Assembly (NCBI GenBank): GCA_902563095.1 | Contig: CACEWA010000001.1 | Span: forward strand, 88,540 to 152,539 | From: an uncultured Candidatus Poseidoniales archaeon | GTDB taxonomy: Archaea; Thermoplasmatota; Poseidoniia; Poseidoniales; Poseidoniaceae | Reading direction: 5' to 3' | Length of the DNA: 64,000 nucleotides | Shown here: in pieces, positions 10,490 to 19,525 of the stretch | How positions within the stretch are numbered: the stretch's first letter is position 1 | Layout: every line of letters starts with the position of its first letter | Notes under the pieces: generated by a model | Database searches by the model: none | Seen by the model: only the letters and a program-made list of their open reading frames with translations | What the model was told of the DNA's origin: nothing | Program-made: the position numbers and the translations under genes

Positions 10490-11743
10490 ATGTGGACACG
10501 TAAAGCAGCATTTACATTCACCGGAGGAATCGCATTGGTTCTGATTGGAATGATGATTTCTAATCATCAAATGATGATTCTTGGTGTTGCATTCATCGCA
10601 TTCATTGTCGTCAATTCTTGGGTTAGTGGACACGGTGATGTCGAAGTTCAGAGAACCCTTTCTGCAGACAACTTGTACAAAGGAGACGATTTGTATGTTG
10701 AACTTCTAGTAACCAACAGAAGCAGACGTAAAACACAGCAATTGGAAGTGTATGACAACGTTCCTCACGAGATGAAATTGCGCAGTGGCCTGAACCAAAT
10801 GAGGCTCAACCTAAAGCCAGGAGAGAGTGCACGTATCCGCTATGTTCTACGCTGTCCACTACGTGGCCATTATTCGCTTGGTCCGGTTTCATTGCGCTAC
10901 CGTAATACATTCAACCTCTCGGTAGATGAGATGTATGTTGACCACCATTCAGACATTATCATCTTCCCTCAGATCAGAGATGTCGAGGAAGCATTCATCC
11001 GTTCTAGAACTGCAAAGATGTACACAGGTGCAACTACTCTAAGAACACCGGGACCGGGAACAGAATTCTATTCCTTGAGAGAATATGTCCCTGGTGATCC
11101 GTTCAAAAACATCAATTGGAAGGCGTTCGCAAGAACTGGAGACTTGATGATTAATGAGAAGTGTAGAGACGCTGTGACCGATTTGTACATTATACTAGAC
11201 AGTAGAGATATCGCAAGAATTGGAACCGTTTTGAAAAATCCACTTGAGATGGGAACTGTGGCAGCAGCTAGTTTAGCATCCTTCTTCATCAAGCGGCGCG
11301 ATTCTGTGTCATTGACAATTTATGATGAGAAGTTATCCTTCTTACCTCCAGATACGGGAGACAAGCAGTACTTCAAGATCCTATCATCTCTTGCCGGGGT
11401 TGCACCTAGAGGAACTATGCCTTTACAAGCGGTTACAAACAGTCTCGCAGCAAGATTTAGTCGTGGAAGTCCAGTCTTCGTGATTTCATCATGCGAAGGT
11501 GATGGAACTGTACCATCTGCAATTAGAGACCTGGTAGGAAGGGGTCACGAAGTGACTGTTCTTTCTCCATCATCAATCGATTTCGAGCGGCTTGTTAGCC
11601 GCATCCCTAGAATGTCATATGAAGTTCTCAAACTTGAAAGACAGAACAGGCTCACATCACTGGCTGGATTCGGCAGCCAGGTGATTGATTGGATGCCGGA
11701 CATGGACCTATCACAGGCTCTATTGCAGGTGAGAGGATACTGA
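10490..11743 (+). CDS. DUF58 family protein (vWA-like)
   Basis: Two N-terminal TMs and the DUF58 signature GTEFYSLREYVPGDPFKNINWKAFARTGDLMINE; SD GAGGTGAT at 10478. Confidence 0.93.
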   Translation: MWTRKAAFTFTGGIALVLIGMMISNHQMMILGVAFIAFIVVNSWVSGHGDVEVQRTLSADNLYKGDDLYVELLVTNRSRRKTQQLEVYDNVPHEMKLRSGLNQMRLNLKPGESARIRYVLRCPLRGHYSLGPVSLRYRNTFNLSVDEMYVDHHSDIIIFPQIRDVEEAFIRSRTAKMYTGATTLRTPGPGTEFYSLREYVPGDPFKNINWKAFARTGDLMINEKCRDAVTDLYIILDSRDIARIGTVLKNPLEMGTVAAASLASFFIKRRDSVSLTIYDEKLSFLPPDTGDKQYFKILSSLAGVAPRGTMPLQAVTNSLAARFSRGSPVFVISSCEGDGTVPSAIRDLVGRGHEVTVLSPSSIDFERLVSRIPRMSYEVLKLERQNRLTSLAGFGSQVIDWMPDMDLSQALLQVRGY

Positions 11744-11752
11744 GGCGATATT

Positions 11753-12901
11753 ATGGCAGGAGAAGTAACACCTCAAGGAGAAGGCGCAAGGTCGCTACAT
11801 CTTCGTCAATTGAGGATGCAATGGCAAATTGTGACGCTGCAGGTATTAGCGACTCTTGCTCTGGTGTGGATGTATCTCGAAGTCGTATCCACCTATGTTG
11901 TTGGCAGTATTGATCACACTCAATTATTCGAAACTCTGGAAACCGGACTGGGTACTGAACTACCTTTGGCCGACTGGCTAACCGGCAGTGGAAGTGATGG
12001 TTTAGCCCGATTCTATGTTCCAATGGGTCTAGGCCTAGGACTAGGAGGCGCAATGGCAATTATGGCATTCCAAACCCCTAAGTTCCAGCAGAGAGTTAAA
12101 CTTGGATTCATTATCACAATGATCGTTTTACTAGCTGGACGATTCACTCTAGGATACGTTTGGCAACTTGTCGGTGACGGATGGAGTGCCCCCGATACAG
12201 ATGTATTGCAACTACTCGAATGGCCATTGTTGATGATGCTGTCATTCATTATTCTGACATTCTATCTACTACCGATAATCACTGGAACTAAGGGAATATG
12301 GGGCCTATCGCGAAGAGGGGTTGCTTGGTCAATCGGATTTACTCTACTATTCCTCGGAGTTCATGCAATCCTTACATTCCCTCTAATTAGAGGGCAACTT
12401 GGTAGTTACGGTTCTCAATTAACTACGCTAGAAATTATTGTTTCAGAGCCGACTGTATTTGGCCTGGTAACTGCAGAACAATTCTCACTAATCCTAATCG
12501 CATGTTTGATGATGGTTTTCCAAGAATCAGCGTTTGGAGTAATCCGCCAATTGGAATACGCCTACCGCTTACCTGAGTCTTGCAAGAGAGACCCTGAATA
12601 CGTGGCTCAAATGGATAACCTTCTGAATGGACACATTAAACACACTGCGATTTTCCTTTCGCTCACAGTTGTTGCAACGACCATCGCATTGGGCTTCCAC
12701 TCTGTACTACTCGACTGGGTAAGCGGAATTACAGGTTCCCAGTGGGCTTCGCAAGTAGGTGAATCGATCGAATTGACCCTAACTTATGGATTGGTAATCT
12801 CTGCACTTCTATTCCTTGGAATTATGGCATTACTACGCTTCGTAGTACCTTGGCAAAGAGTATGGGGCCTAATCGAGTCTTCATTTACTCCTAGAGAGTA
12901 A
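11753..12901 (+). CDS. Polytopic membrane protein, partner of the DUF4350/DUF58 genes
   Basis: Multiple hydrophobic segments; 9-bp gap to the DUF58 gene; SD GAGGCGAT at 11742. Confidence 0.8.
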   Translation: MAGEVTPQGEGARSLHLRQLRMQWQIVTLQVLATLALVWMYLEVVSTYVVGSIDHTQLFETLETGLGTELPLADWLTGSGSDGLARFYVPMGLGLGLGGAMAIMAFQTPKFQQRVKLGFIITMIVLLAGRFTLGYVWQLVGDGWSAPDTDVLQLLEWPLLMMLSFIILTFYLLPIITGTKGIWGLSRRGVAWSIGFTLLFLGVHAILTFPLIRGQLGSYGSQLTTLEIIVSEPTVFGLVTAEQFSLILIACLMMVFQESAFGVIRQLEYAYRLPESCKRDPEYVAQMDNLLNGHIKHTAIFLSLTVVATTIALGFHSVLLDWVSGITGSQWASQVGESIELTLTYGLVISALLFLGIMALLRFVVPWQRVWGLIESSFTPRE

Positions 12902-13105
12902 TCACTTCGAATGGTTGGATTGGAGCGCTCGTCCTATTCCTTCTGTCAATACCAAGACAACTAGGGGTATTCCACATACCCAAGATAGAATGAGGCTTGC
13001 ACCATCTAAGTGGTCTTGTAAGAAAAATCCAGCATAGATTCCTGAAGAAACCAAGGCCAAGAATACAAGTTTTTCAATCCATAATGGATAGTAAGAAGAA
13101 CTCAT
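12902..13105 (-). CDS. Small two-TM membrane protein
   Basis: 67 aa, two hydrophobic helices, immediately upstream of the + strand stop; co-directional with downstream coding context. Confidence 0.55.
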   Translation of the reverse strand: MSSSYYPLWIEKLVFLALVSSGIYAGFFLQDHLDGASLILSWVCGIPLVVLVLTEGIGRALQSNHSK

Positions 13106-13114
13106 TTAATCGCC

Positions 13115-16100
13115 TCAGAGATCTATACCGTCAAGAGAATCTTCTAGTTCATCCAAAGTCGAATCAGAAACTTCCCCAGATTCAACCGGGTCGCTTCTTC
13201 GAGCCCATCTCGCATCTAATCGTGCCAATTCTTCTTCCAGAGTTGCTCGTTCATCATCTTGTGACGCTGCGACTGATTCCTCAACTAATTCAGTAGGCTT
13301 TTCATCGACTGGAGTGGACAACTCCTCCCATTCTTCAGTGATATCACTAACTTCAACTGAAACCGCTACTTCTTCATCAATCAATTCGCCTTTCATTTGC
13401 TCTAGAACAATTTCATCGACTGGTGCTCTTTCGCCTGCAGGAACAGAATCTCTCTCAAACGGAAGTATACCATCTCTCTTGAAATCCCACAATGCTCCAC
13501 GAACTTCACCCTTGACGAAGCCACTTGCATCTAGTTGTGTTAGGAGTTCTTCTAATGCACTAGTAGTGCCCTCGAGTTTGACGGCAGAGCCTGCGTCTCT
13601 CATATCTGCTTCAAGATGAATGTCATCCAGTGCTTTCTGAATCAATGCACGTGTTTCTCTTGCTAGCACTGGTAAGGACTCAGGTCTGCGGGTATTGGTC
13701 ATCAATGCCTGAACCTGTTCAGATGGTGCCCCTAGCTTCTCAAGTTGCTCCAGAACATTCCTAATTCTTCGTAACATGGTTACTGAACGGTCATAATCTT
13801 CAAGCAAGTTCTCCAAATCTAGAACTAGATTGGTCACCGTTTCACCGAGTTGGTGTTCTAATCTTTGCTGGACAGACCATCTTGCCAGGCCTCTCACAGC
13901 GCCCGCTGTCTGTGGGACTTGTCTCTCTAAAAGTGACATTACTTCGTTAGAGAGTAAGTGACGAGGAGTCGTTGCAACATGGTCTACGCATCCTTGGATA
14001 ACTTGTAGAGCGCGTTCTACTGCACGGTCAAGTAGAGACACCGAGTAACCAAGTGTTCTAGAGTGCTCTAACCTTTCCAATACTGGACCAAGACCATCAA
14101 ATTGAGCACCATCTTCAAGCAAAGCTTGTGCTAGTGGTTCCTCGGATAGTTTAGCGCGCAGCAATTCGGCTTCCTTGATGTCAGACAAGGCTTCCTCGTG
14201 TGCGATTGCTAACGCTTCTGCTTGGTCTAACAGATTAGACAACTCGGCTTCCGCTTGACCTCTTCTGGCTCCTAAATCACCCAGTTCTTTCAGTACTTGA
14301 CGGCGTTCATCCATCAATTCTCTCATTTCAGATTGAATCATTGATGCGCGGTTTTCTTGCTCAGTGAGCCTTATTCTGTCATCTTGAGTTCTTTCACTGG
14401 CAACCTTTGACTCTGATTGTATCTGCTTTAGATTCAATTGGGCGTCACTGATTTTTGCTTCTAATTCTGATAACTCGCCTTGAGCCCTACGGTGTCGGTC
14501 ACGAGTTGCTTCAACTTGTTCTTCGATCATTCTTTGGCGGCGTTGGTCATCTTCGATACGGGAACGAATGCTTGCTAAAGTTGCAGAATGCGAATCGATA
14601 TCACTCGACAATGCAGCCTCCTTGTTAGCCATCTCTTCAATCTGGGAAGATAATTCAGAACTCGCTTTGTTATCACCAAGAATTCTTGCCAGTTCTACTG
14701 CCCTCTCACTTAATTGGTGTTCAAGTTCGTTAACTCTCTTCGATAACCTATCGCTTCTAGATTCAGAGTTTTCAGCAGTAGCCTGAGCTGCGGATAAATC
14801 GAGTTGTAATTGATCGATTGTGCGGTTATATGAGACGATTTTATCTTGCACATCAGAGGCTTGACGGTTCGCTTCATTCGCATTAACCTTAGCTGCATTC
14901 TCGGATTTTTGTGCCGATTCAAGTGCGACTTTAAGCGAAGCAATCTCACTATTTGCCTCTGACAACTTCAGTTCAGACTTTTCGAGTTTTCTTCTCAATC
15001 CATCATCGATTCCGGCTGAGGTTTCTATTGTTGCTAAACCTTCAGACGGGGTGGCAACTGTGATTGCAAATTCGAATCTAGTTCGCTCTTTGCGCAACTT
15101 TTGGAGACCGATTTCAAATCCATATAATTGCATCATCATCTGCTTAATCAAAGTTTGACGAGATTCCGAGCGAGTACGCGTCGTTGCTAATTCGTCACAG
15201 AATTGTGCTAGATTGAAATCGATTACGTTTCCTGATTCGGGCCCTAGAATAGTTCCGACTGGTAATCTGTGTAGAGCCAAAACCCTTCGAGATTCACAAA
15301 GTGAATTCACTGCCTCTGCGAGTTTGGTTTTGCCTGGTGCTTGCATGGCTACAGGTACACCCTTGACTAAAGCAACACGGATTGCTTTCGAGGATTTTCC
15401 TGCGGTTAGATGCCCGGTGAGTCCTTCATCGACTGCACTAGTGAGCATAGAGAGTACTGCATCTGTCCCGCCACGGCCTTCTCTGACCACATGTCCATCA
15501 GTTAGAGCCTCTCCATGTGAGCCCATAGCGTCTATTTGTCCATCCATCAATGCTGCTATTTGACTAATCAAACGGCCATGGTCGACATCTGCTTCTGTCC
15601 AAATTGCAAGAGCAACATCTCCGGCTTCTGCCAGCAATAAGGAGCCATCTCCGGTATGCAAAGTCCAGTGACCTGCACCATCTAAGCCTAAATCGCTAGC
15701 CATTGCTTTTCTTCCAGCCAATGTTTCTCCTACTTGGGCTGCAAGTTTGTCAGCACTGGAAGGAAGGTCTCCAGCATCATCTATTAACATTCCAGAATCT
15801 ACAGCGATTCCTCCACGCACCTCAGGACGTTGAACTAGATTAGCGAGAACTGCAGAAAGGTCTCTGGATAGTAAGCGTTCAAGTGAATCGCCTGCACCAA
15901 GTAGCCCTCTCATGTCAGCGCTGTGCTCAAATGCCTCGGGGACAATCTCTGCTACAGAACCTAAAGCAGACTGTGTCCAGGCTCTAGCAACTAATCGATG
16001 CTGGTCTATTTCTAATGATTCAAGGCGTTCCTTTGCCGCTTTGCCACATAGCAAAACCTTGCCTTTAGCAGGTTCAGCGATCCATCCGACGACTCTGCCT

Positions 16101-16240
16101 GCGCGAACTATGCGATGGCCGCTAGCGGTTGACCTGCGGCCCAAATAAGTCGTAATCGAACCGTTTTCAAACGGTAAAATTACACCATCACTAACATCGA
16201 TTTCATTTTCAACTGGCATTCCATATGGCAGATCGAACAT
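13115..16240 (-). CDS. Giant coiled-coil protein with a roadblock/LC7-like N-terminal domain
   Basis: Long heptad-rich segment (about aa 400-700); N-terminal GGIAVDSGMLIDDAGDLPSSADKLAAQV...LHTGDGSLLLAEAGDVALAIWTE resembles roadblock. Start ATG 16240 is preferred: GAGGTGAT (16252-16245) with a 4-nt spacer; the listed ORF begins at a GTG at 16249. Confidence 0.85.
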   Translation of the reverse strand: MFDLPYGMPVENEIDVSDGVILPFENGSITTYLGRRSTASGHRIVRAGRVVGWIAEPAKGKVLLCGKAAKERLESLEIDQHRLVARAWTQSALGSVAEIVPEAFEHSADMRGLLGAGDSLERLLSRDLSAVLANLVQRPEVRGGIAVDSGMLIDDAGDLPSSADKLAAQVGETLAGRKAMASDLGLDGAGHWTLHTGDGSLLLAEAGDVALAIWTEADVDHGRLISQIAALMDGQIDAMGSHGEALTDGHVVREGRGGTDAVLSMLTSAVDEGLTGHLTAGKSSKAIRVALVKGVPVAMQAPGKTKLAEAVNSLCESRRVLALHRLPVGTILGPESGNVIDFNLAQFCDELATTRTRSESRQTLIKQMMMQLYGFEIGLQKLRKERTRFEFAITVATPSEGLATIETSAGIDDGLRRKLEKSELKLSEANSEIASLKVALESAQKSENAAKVNANEANRQASDVQDKIVSYNRTIDQLQLDLSAAQATAENSESRSDRLSKRVNELEHQLSERAVELARILGDNKASSELSSQIEEMANKEAALSSDIDSHSATLASIRSRIEDDQRRQRMIEEQVEATRDRHRRAQGELSELEAKISDAQLNLKQIQSESKVASERTQDDRIRLTEQENRASMIQSEMRELMDERRQVLKELGDLGARRGQAEAELSNLLDQAEALAIAHEEALSDIKEAELLRAKLSEEPLAQALLEDGAQFDGLGPVLERLEHSRTLGYSVSLLDRAVERALQVIQGCVDHVATTPRHLLSNEVMSLLERQVPQTAGAVRGLARWSVQQRLEHQLGETVTNLVLDLENLLEDYDRSVTMLRRIRNVLEQLEKLGAPSEQVQALMTNTRRPESLPVLARETRALIQKALDDIHLEADMRDAGSAVKLEGTTSALEELLTQLDASGFVKGEVRGALWDFKRDGILPFERDSVPAGERAPVDEIVLEQMKGELIDEEVAVSVEVSDITEEWEELSTPVDEKPTELVEESVAASQDDERATLEEELARLDARWARRSDPVESGEVSDSTLDELEDSLDGIDL

Positions 16241-16245
16241 GTCCA

Positions 16246-16587
16246 TCACCTCATCACTGAGTTCAGCATATCAACATCACACTCGACGGCGTGTCGCCAC
16301 CTAGCAATCCTGCCACCCTTCTTTCCGGAAATCACCAGGCTTGCATCTTCACTCAAGCGAGTCAAGAGAAACAATCCTCCTCCTTCAGACCAGAGTTCCA
16401 AGCCTCTCCCAACACTAACTGTTTGTTCGAGTTTATCCATAGCTTGGACCAACTGGGTGGCATGTTCAACCATCGGTGCACGACCTCTCTTCCCCACTGC
16501 AGCAACCAAACCATCTCGTCTAGAAACGATGTATGCTTGGTCTGCCCCTGGTAGGGCTGAAAATTCGGCCAAAATGCGTTGCATCAT
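16246..16587 (-). CDS. Roadblock/LC7-like small protein
   Basis: 113 aa; LPGADQAYIVSRRDGLVAAVGKRG...EHATQLVQAMDKLEQTVSVGRGLELWSEGGGLFLLTRLSEDASLVISGKKG fits the roadblock fold pattern. Confidence 0.65.
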   Translation of the reverse strand: MMQRILAEFSALPGADQAYIVSRRDGLVAAVGKRGRAPMVEHATQLVQAMDKLEQTVSVGRGLELWSEGGGLFLLTRLSEDASLVISGKKGGRIARWRHAVECDVDMLNSVMR

Positions 16588-16794
16588 GCGCGCTCAAATG
16601 GGTGCAGGTTGAAAACGGCTTCAAGAAGTTTGGCTTTTCAAAACGCCCGTAGGGCGGTTTGTAGGGTTGTTTGATTTTGCCAACTAGTTTTTTGGTAATC
16701 GCAAATTCTGATTTGTAAATTCCTATTGGAAATTTGATTTTTGAATTAAAAAATTCTACCGTTGACATCAAGGCCAGAACCTCGTCGAATAACC

Positions 16795-17754
16795 ATGGCC
16801 GGCCTTTTTGATGTCCCGAGTTGCGATAAGTGTCGCAATCCGGCTATTCATCACCAAGTTTACTCTGGCAGAATGATGTGTGGAGCACACCTTGCTGAAA
16901 GCGTCAGGAAGAAAGCTTCCAAGGCATTAAGAGAACAATTATTCCTGCCAAAAGGAGAACATACTACAATCCTTGTAGCGATCTCTGGAGGTAAAGATTC
17001 GGCAGTGCTACTAGAAAGGCTTCACGAAAATTTGGGGAAGCGACGTGATGTGACACTTGTTGGAGGATGCGTGGATGAAGGAATTGAAGGATATAGGCCA
17101 CCCTCTTTAGAATGTGCAAGACAACTTTGTGAAGATTTAGGAATAAGGTTCGAGACCGTATCTTACCCAGAACTTGGATTCAAAGAAATGGATGATGTCG
17201 TAAACAAGATAGTTCAACTTGAAGAAAAAAAGGCGCCTTGCTCATATTGTGGAGTGTTTAGACGACAGGGAATCAATCATCTTGCGGACAGAGTCAATGC
17301 TGACGTAATTGCCTTGGGTCACAATTTAGACGACATGGCTCAAACCATCATGATGAACATGCAAAACGGCGACTTGGAAAGAACGCTTAGACTAGCACCC
17401 CACACCAGTACGCCGCTGGAAGGAATGGTGCCTCGAATCGTGCCACTGCGCTGGATTCCTGAGCAAGAAATTCACCTATATGCTCTTCATAAAAAATTGC
17501 CAATTCATCATGAAGAATGCCCTCACGGAGAAGGTGCTTTGCGATTCAGACATCGAGAAACTATCGCAATGATGGAATCTGACGTACCAGGGACTCGGCA
17601 TGGTTTACTGCGAATGGCGGATGACCTGAAGAGATTACATGCTTCTGCGGGTGGAAAATTCAACACGATTAGCCCGATTAATTGTCCAGAATGTGGACAA
17701 ATGTGTAGCGGCAAAATTTGCAAGGCTTGCGAAATGAAAAAACAAATGCAGTAA
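16795..17754 (+). CDS. tRNA 2-thiolation protein, NcsA/TtuA family (ATP pyrophosphatase)
   Basis: N-terminal and C-terminal zinc motifs (CDKC, CPECGQMCSGKICKAC), PP-loop ISGGKDSAVLL, CSYCGVFRR; start ATG 16795 (MAGLFDVPSCDKC). Confidence 0.92.
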   Translation: MAGLFDVPSCDKCRNPAIHHQVYSGRMMCGAHLAESVRKKASKALREQLFLPKGEHTTILVAISGGKDSAVLLERLHENLGKRRDVTLVGGCVDEGIEGYRPPSLECARQLCEDLGIRFETVSYPELGFKEMDDVVNKIVQLEEKKAPCSYCGVFRRQGINHLADRVNADVIALGHNLDDMAQTIMMNMQNGDLERTLRLAPHTSTPLEGMVPRIVPLRWIPEQEIHLYALHKKLPIHHEECPHGEGALRFRHRETIAMMESDVPGTRHGLLRMADDLKRLHASAGGKFNTISPINCPECGQMCSGKICKACEMKKQMQ

Positions 17755-19500
17755 TCAAACCCTGCGCCTTAGTCTTTCCATGAAACCATCTGCGAGACCG
17801 AGAGATTCCAATGTTTCATCTACTCTACCAGCCTTGTGTGCATCACCAGCTAAAGCAATTGCTTCTTCAACAGATCTTCTATCTTCATCATCGACCTTGA
17901 TTCCGCTGGCGTCACATTGATTCCTCAAAATATTCCATTCTTCTAAGACATATTCCAATAATTCATTGGCTTCGCCGCTGGCCTTGCCTTCTACATCCAA
18001 ATCCTTTGTCAGGCGCTCTAGAAGTGTTGCTGCATGTGACCATTCAAGTGAATCAGCAGATTCTTCGATCTCTATTAATCGTGAATCCCAATCTGCAGAA
18101 TCTTCTCTTTCTGACCATCGAGAAATCAAGTGCACTTTCTGCCTGAGTGCTCTACGTACATCATCCATTGCCTCTCTTTCCGCGTTGATTTCCCTAACAA
18201 TTCCATCGGCGAGGCCTTTGGCTTGAGCATGGTTACCTTGTTCTAATTCGTCTTCAGCGTTCTCGAGTCTTGCCTCCAGTAAATCTTTGTTGATTCCATC
18301 GGCAGATTTCAATTGCCTTGCAGCATCTTTGACTGATTTTTCAGCAACAATCATCGCATCGTCAGAAGCCTCTAATTGGTCAGGAATAACCATTGCAAAT
18401 TCGTATGCTTTTTGCGGCTTTTCGGAGTTGAGTTTCTTCTTTGCGTCAGCCAAAATTTCTTCCAATGCTTCTTGCTTATGTTTTGATGAAGATAACAAGG
18501 AAGATGCTTCTCTAATCGCTTCTTCGGCTTTCTGCCACCATTCGATAATTTCACTAGCTCTGTGCTTGGCTTGTCTGAACAAAGCCTCTCCTTCTCGTAA
18601 ACTACCCAATTCAACTTCTCTTTGACCCATGTCCCATGCTTTCCTAGGGCGTTTTGCGATTGGAGCGATTTCTTCTGCCGATTCCACTGCCTTGAGAGAA
18701 TCTGCTTTAATTTCCTCGACATCGCCAGCCAAAGATAGTGACCTCTCGATGTCCTCATCAGCTTCATCTAGAAGCCTCATACCCCACTCTGGCTCTCGAT
18801 GGCCTTCTTCTCTAGCGGTCATAATCAGGCTTGCTGCTTGGTCTACCGCAGAACCAGTGCTTCGAAGACGAAGGATTCTTTCTTCCATTGAATTTAATCG
18901 CGAATTGAATTCTTTTCTCAATCCGCGTTGGTCGTCTTTACCAAACCAATCTGTAACAATCAACATTAATCCAACCACGCAAAATCCAATCTGGATCAAC
19001 GAAGAGTTATCGTCAAATTTGATTGTGGTAAGCAAAGATACTGCAAGTACAAGGCCGAGTAAACCCATCAATGCACGGAATTTCATAACAGCAACATCTC
19101 CTTCCAATATTGCCCGACTAGTCAAAAACAAGGCGACTGATGTTGATAACAAGATTACCATTCCTAGCATCTGTGAAATATTACCTTCCAGTTGAGATAA
19201 TGCTACAACGGCTAATGGAAGCCATGCTATAGTGGAGATTATTCCAATTCTTGACCTAGATTTCTTATCCATCAAACCGAGGTCTTGAACAAAAACGCCC
19301 CAGGCGATGATGATTAAAGCGTACTTCAAATCTGAAGTAATCGAGTCACCGCTCATTCCTGATTTCAGAGACGGCCATGCTAACCAAACAGCCGCTACAA
19401 GCATTGCCATTGCTGATATTCCAGCCAATTTTTCGACTCTATCCAAACGGCTTTTGGCCTCCGCCTTAATCGCTTCATCCAAATCAACAAAGCCATCCAT
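17755..19500 (-). CDS. Membrane protein with long coiled-coil cytoplasmic domain
   Basis: N-terminal hydrophobic helices followed by Glu/Ala/Lys-rich helical region. Confidence 0.8.
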   Translation of the reverse strand: MDGFVDLDEAIKAEAKSRLDRVEKLAGISAMAMLVAAVWLAWPSLKSGMSGDSITSDLKYALIIIAWGVFVQDLGLMDKKSRSRIGIISTIAWLPLAVVALSQLEGNISQMLGMVILLSTSVALFLTSRAILEGDVAVMKFRALMGLLGLVLAVSLLTTIKFDDNSSLIQIGFCVVGLMLIVTDWFGKDDQRGLRKEFNSRLNSMEERILRLRSTGSAVDQAASLIMTAREEGHREPEWGMRLLDEADEDIERSLSLAGDVEEIKADSLKAVESAEEIAPIAKRPRKAWDMGQREVELGSLREGEALFRQAKHRASEIIEWWQKAEEAIREASSLLSSSKHKQEALEEILADAKKKLNSEKPQKAYEFAMVIPDQLEASDDAMIVAEKSVKDAARQLKSADGINKDLLEARLENAEDELEQGNHAQAKGLADGIVREINAEREAMDDVRRALRQKVHLISRWSEREDSADWDSRLIEIEESADSLEWSHAATLLERLTKDLDVEGKASGEANELLEYVLEEWNILRNQCDASGIKVDDEDRRSVEEAIALAGDAHKAGRVDETLESLGLADGFMERLRRRV

Positions 19501-19525
19501 AAACTACCCACCTTTATCGAACATA

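Noticed and set aside
16644-16656. CGCCC-GTA-GGGCG hairpin in the gap upstream of the roadblock gene
   Set aside because: Only 5-bp stem, no T-tract; similar to the thrS hairpin loop but insufficient to call regulatory.
18629-19195. 188-aa + strand ORF opposite the coiled-coil gene
   Set aside because: Antisense shadow; Ser/Arg/Leu-rich with no recognisable motif.
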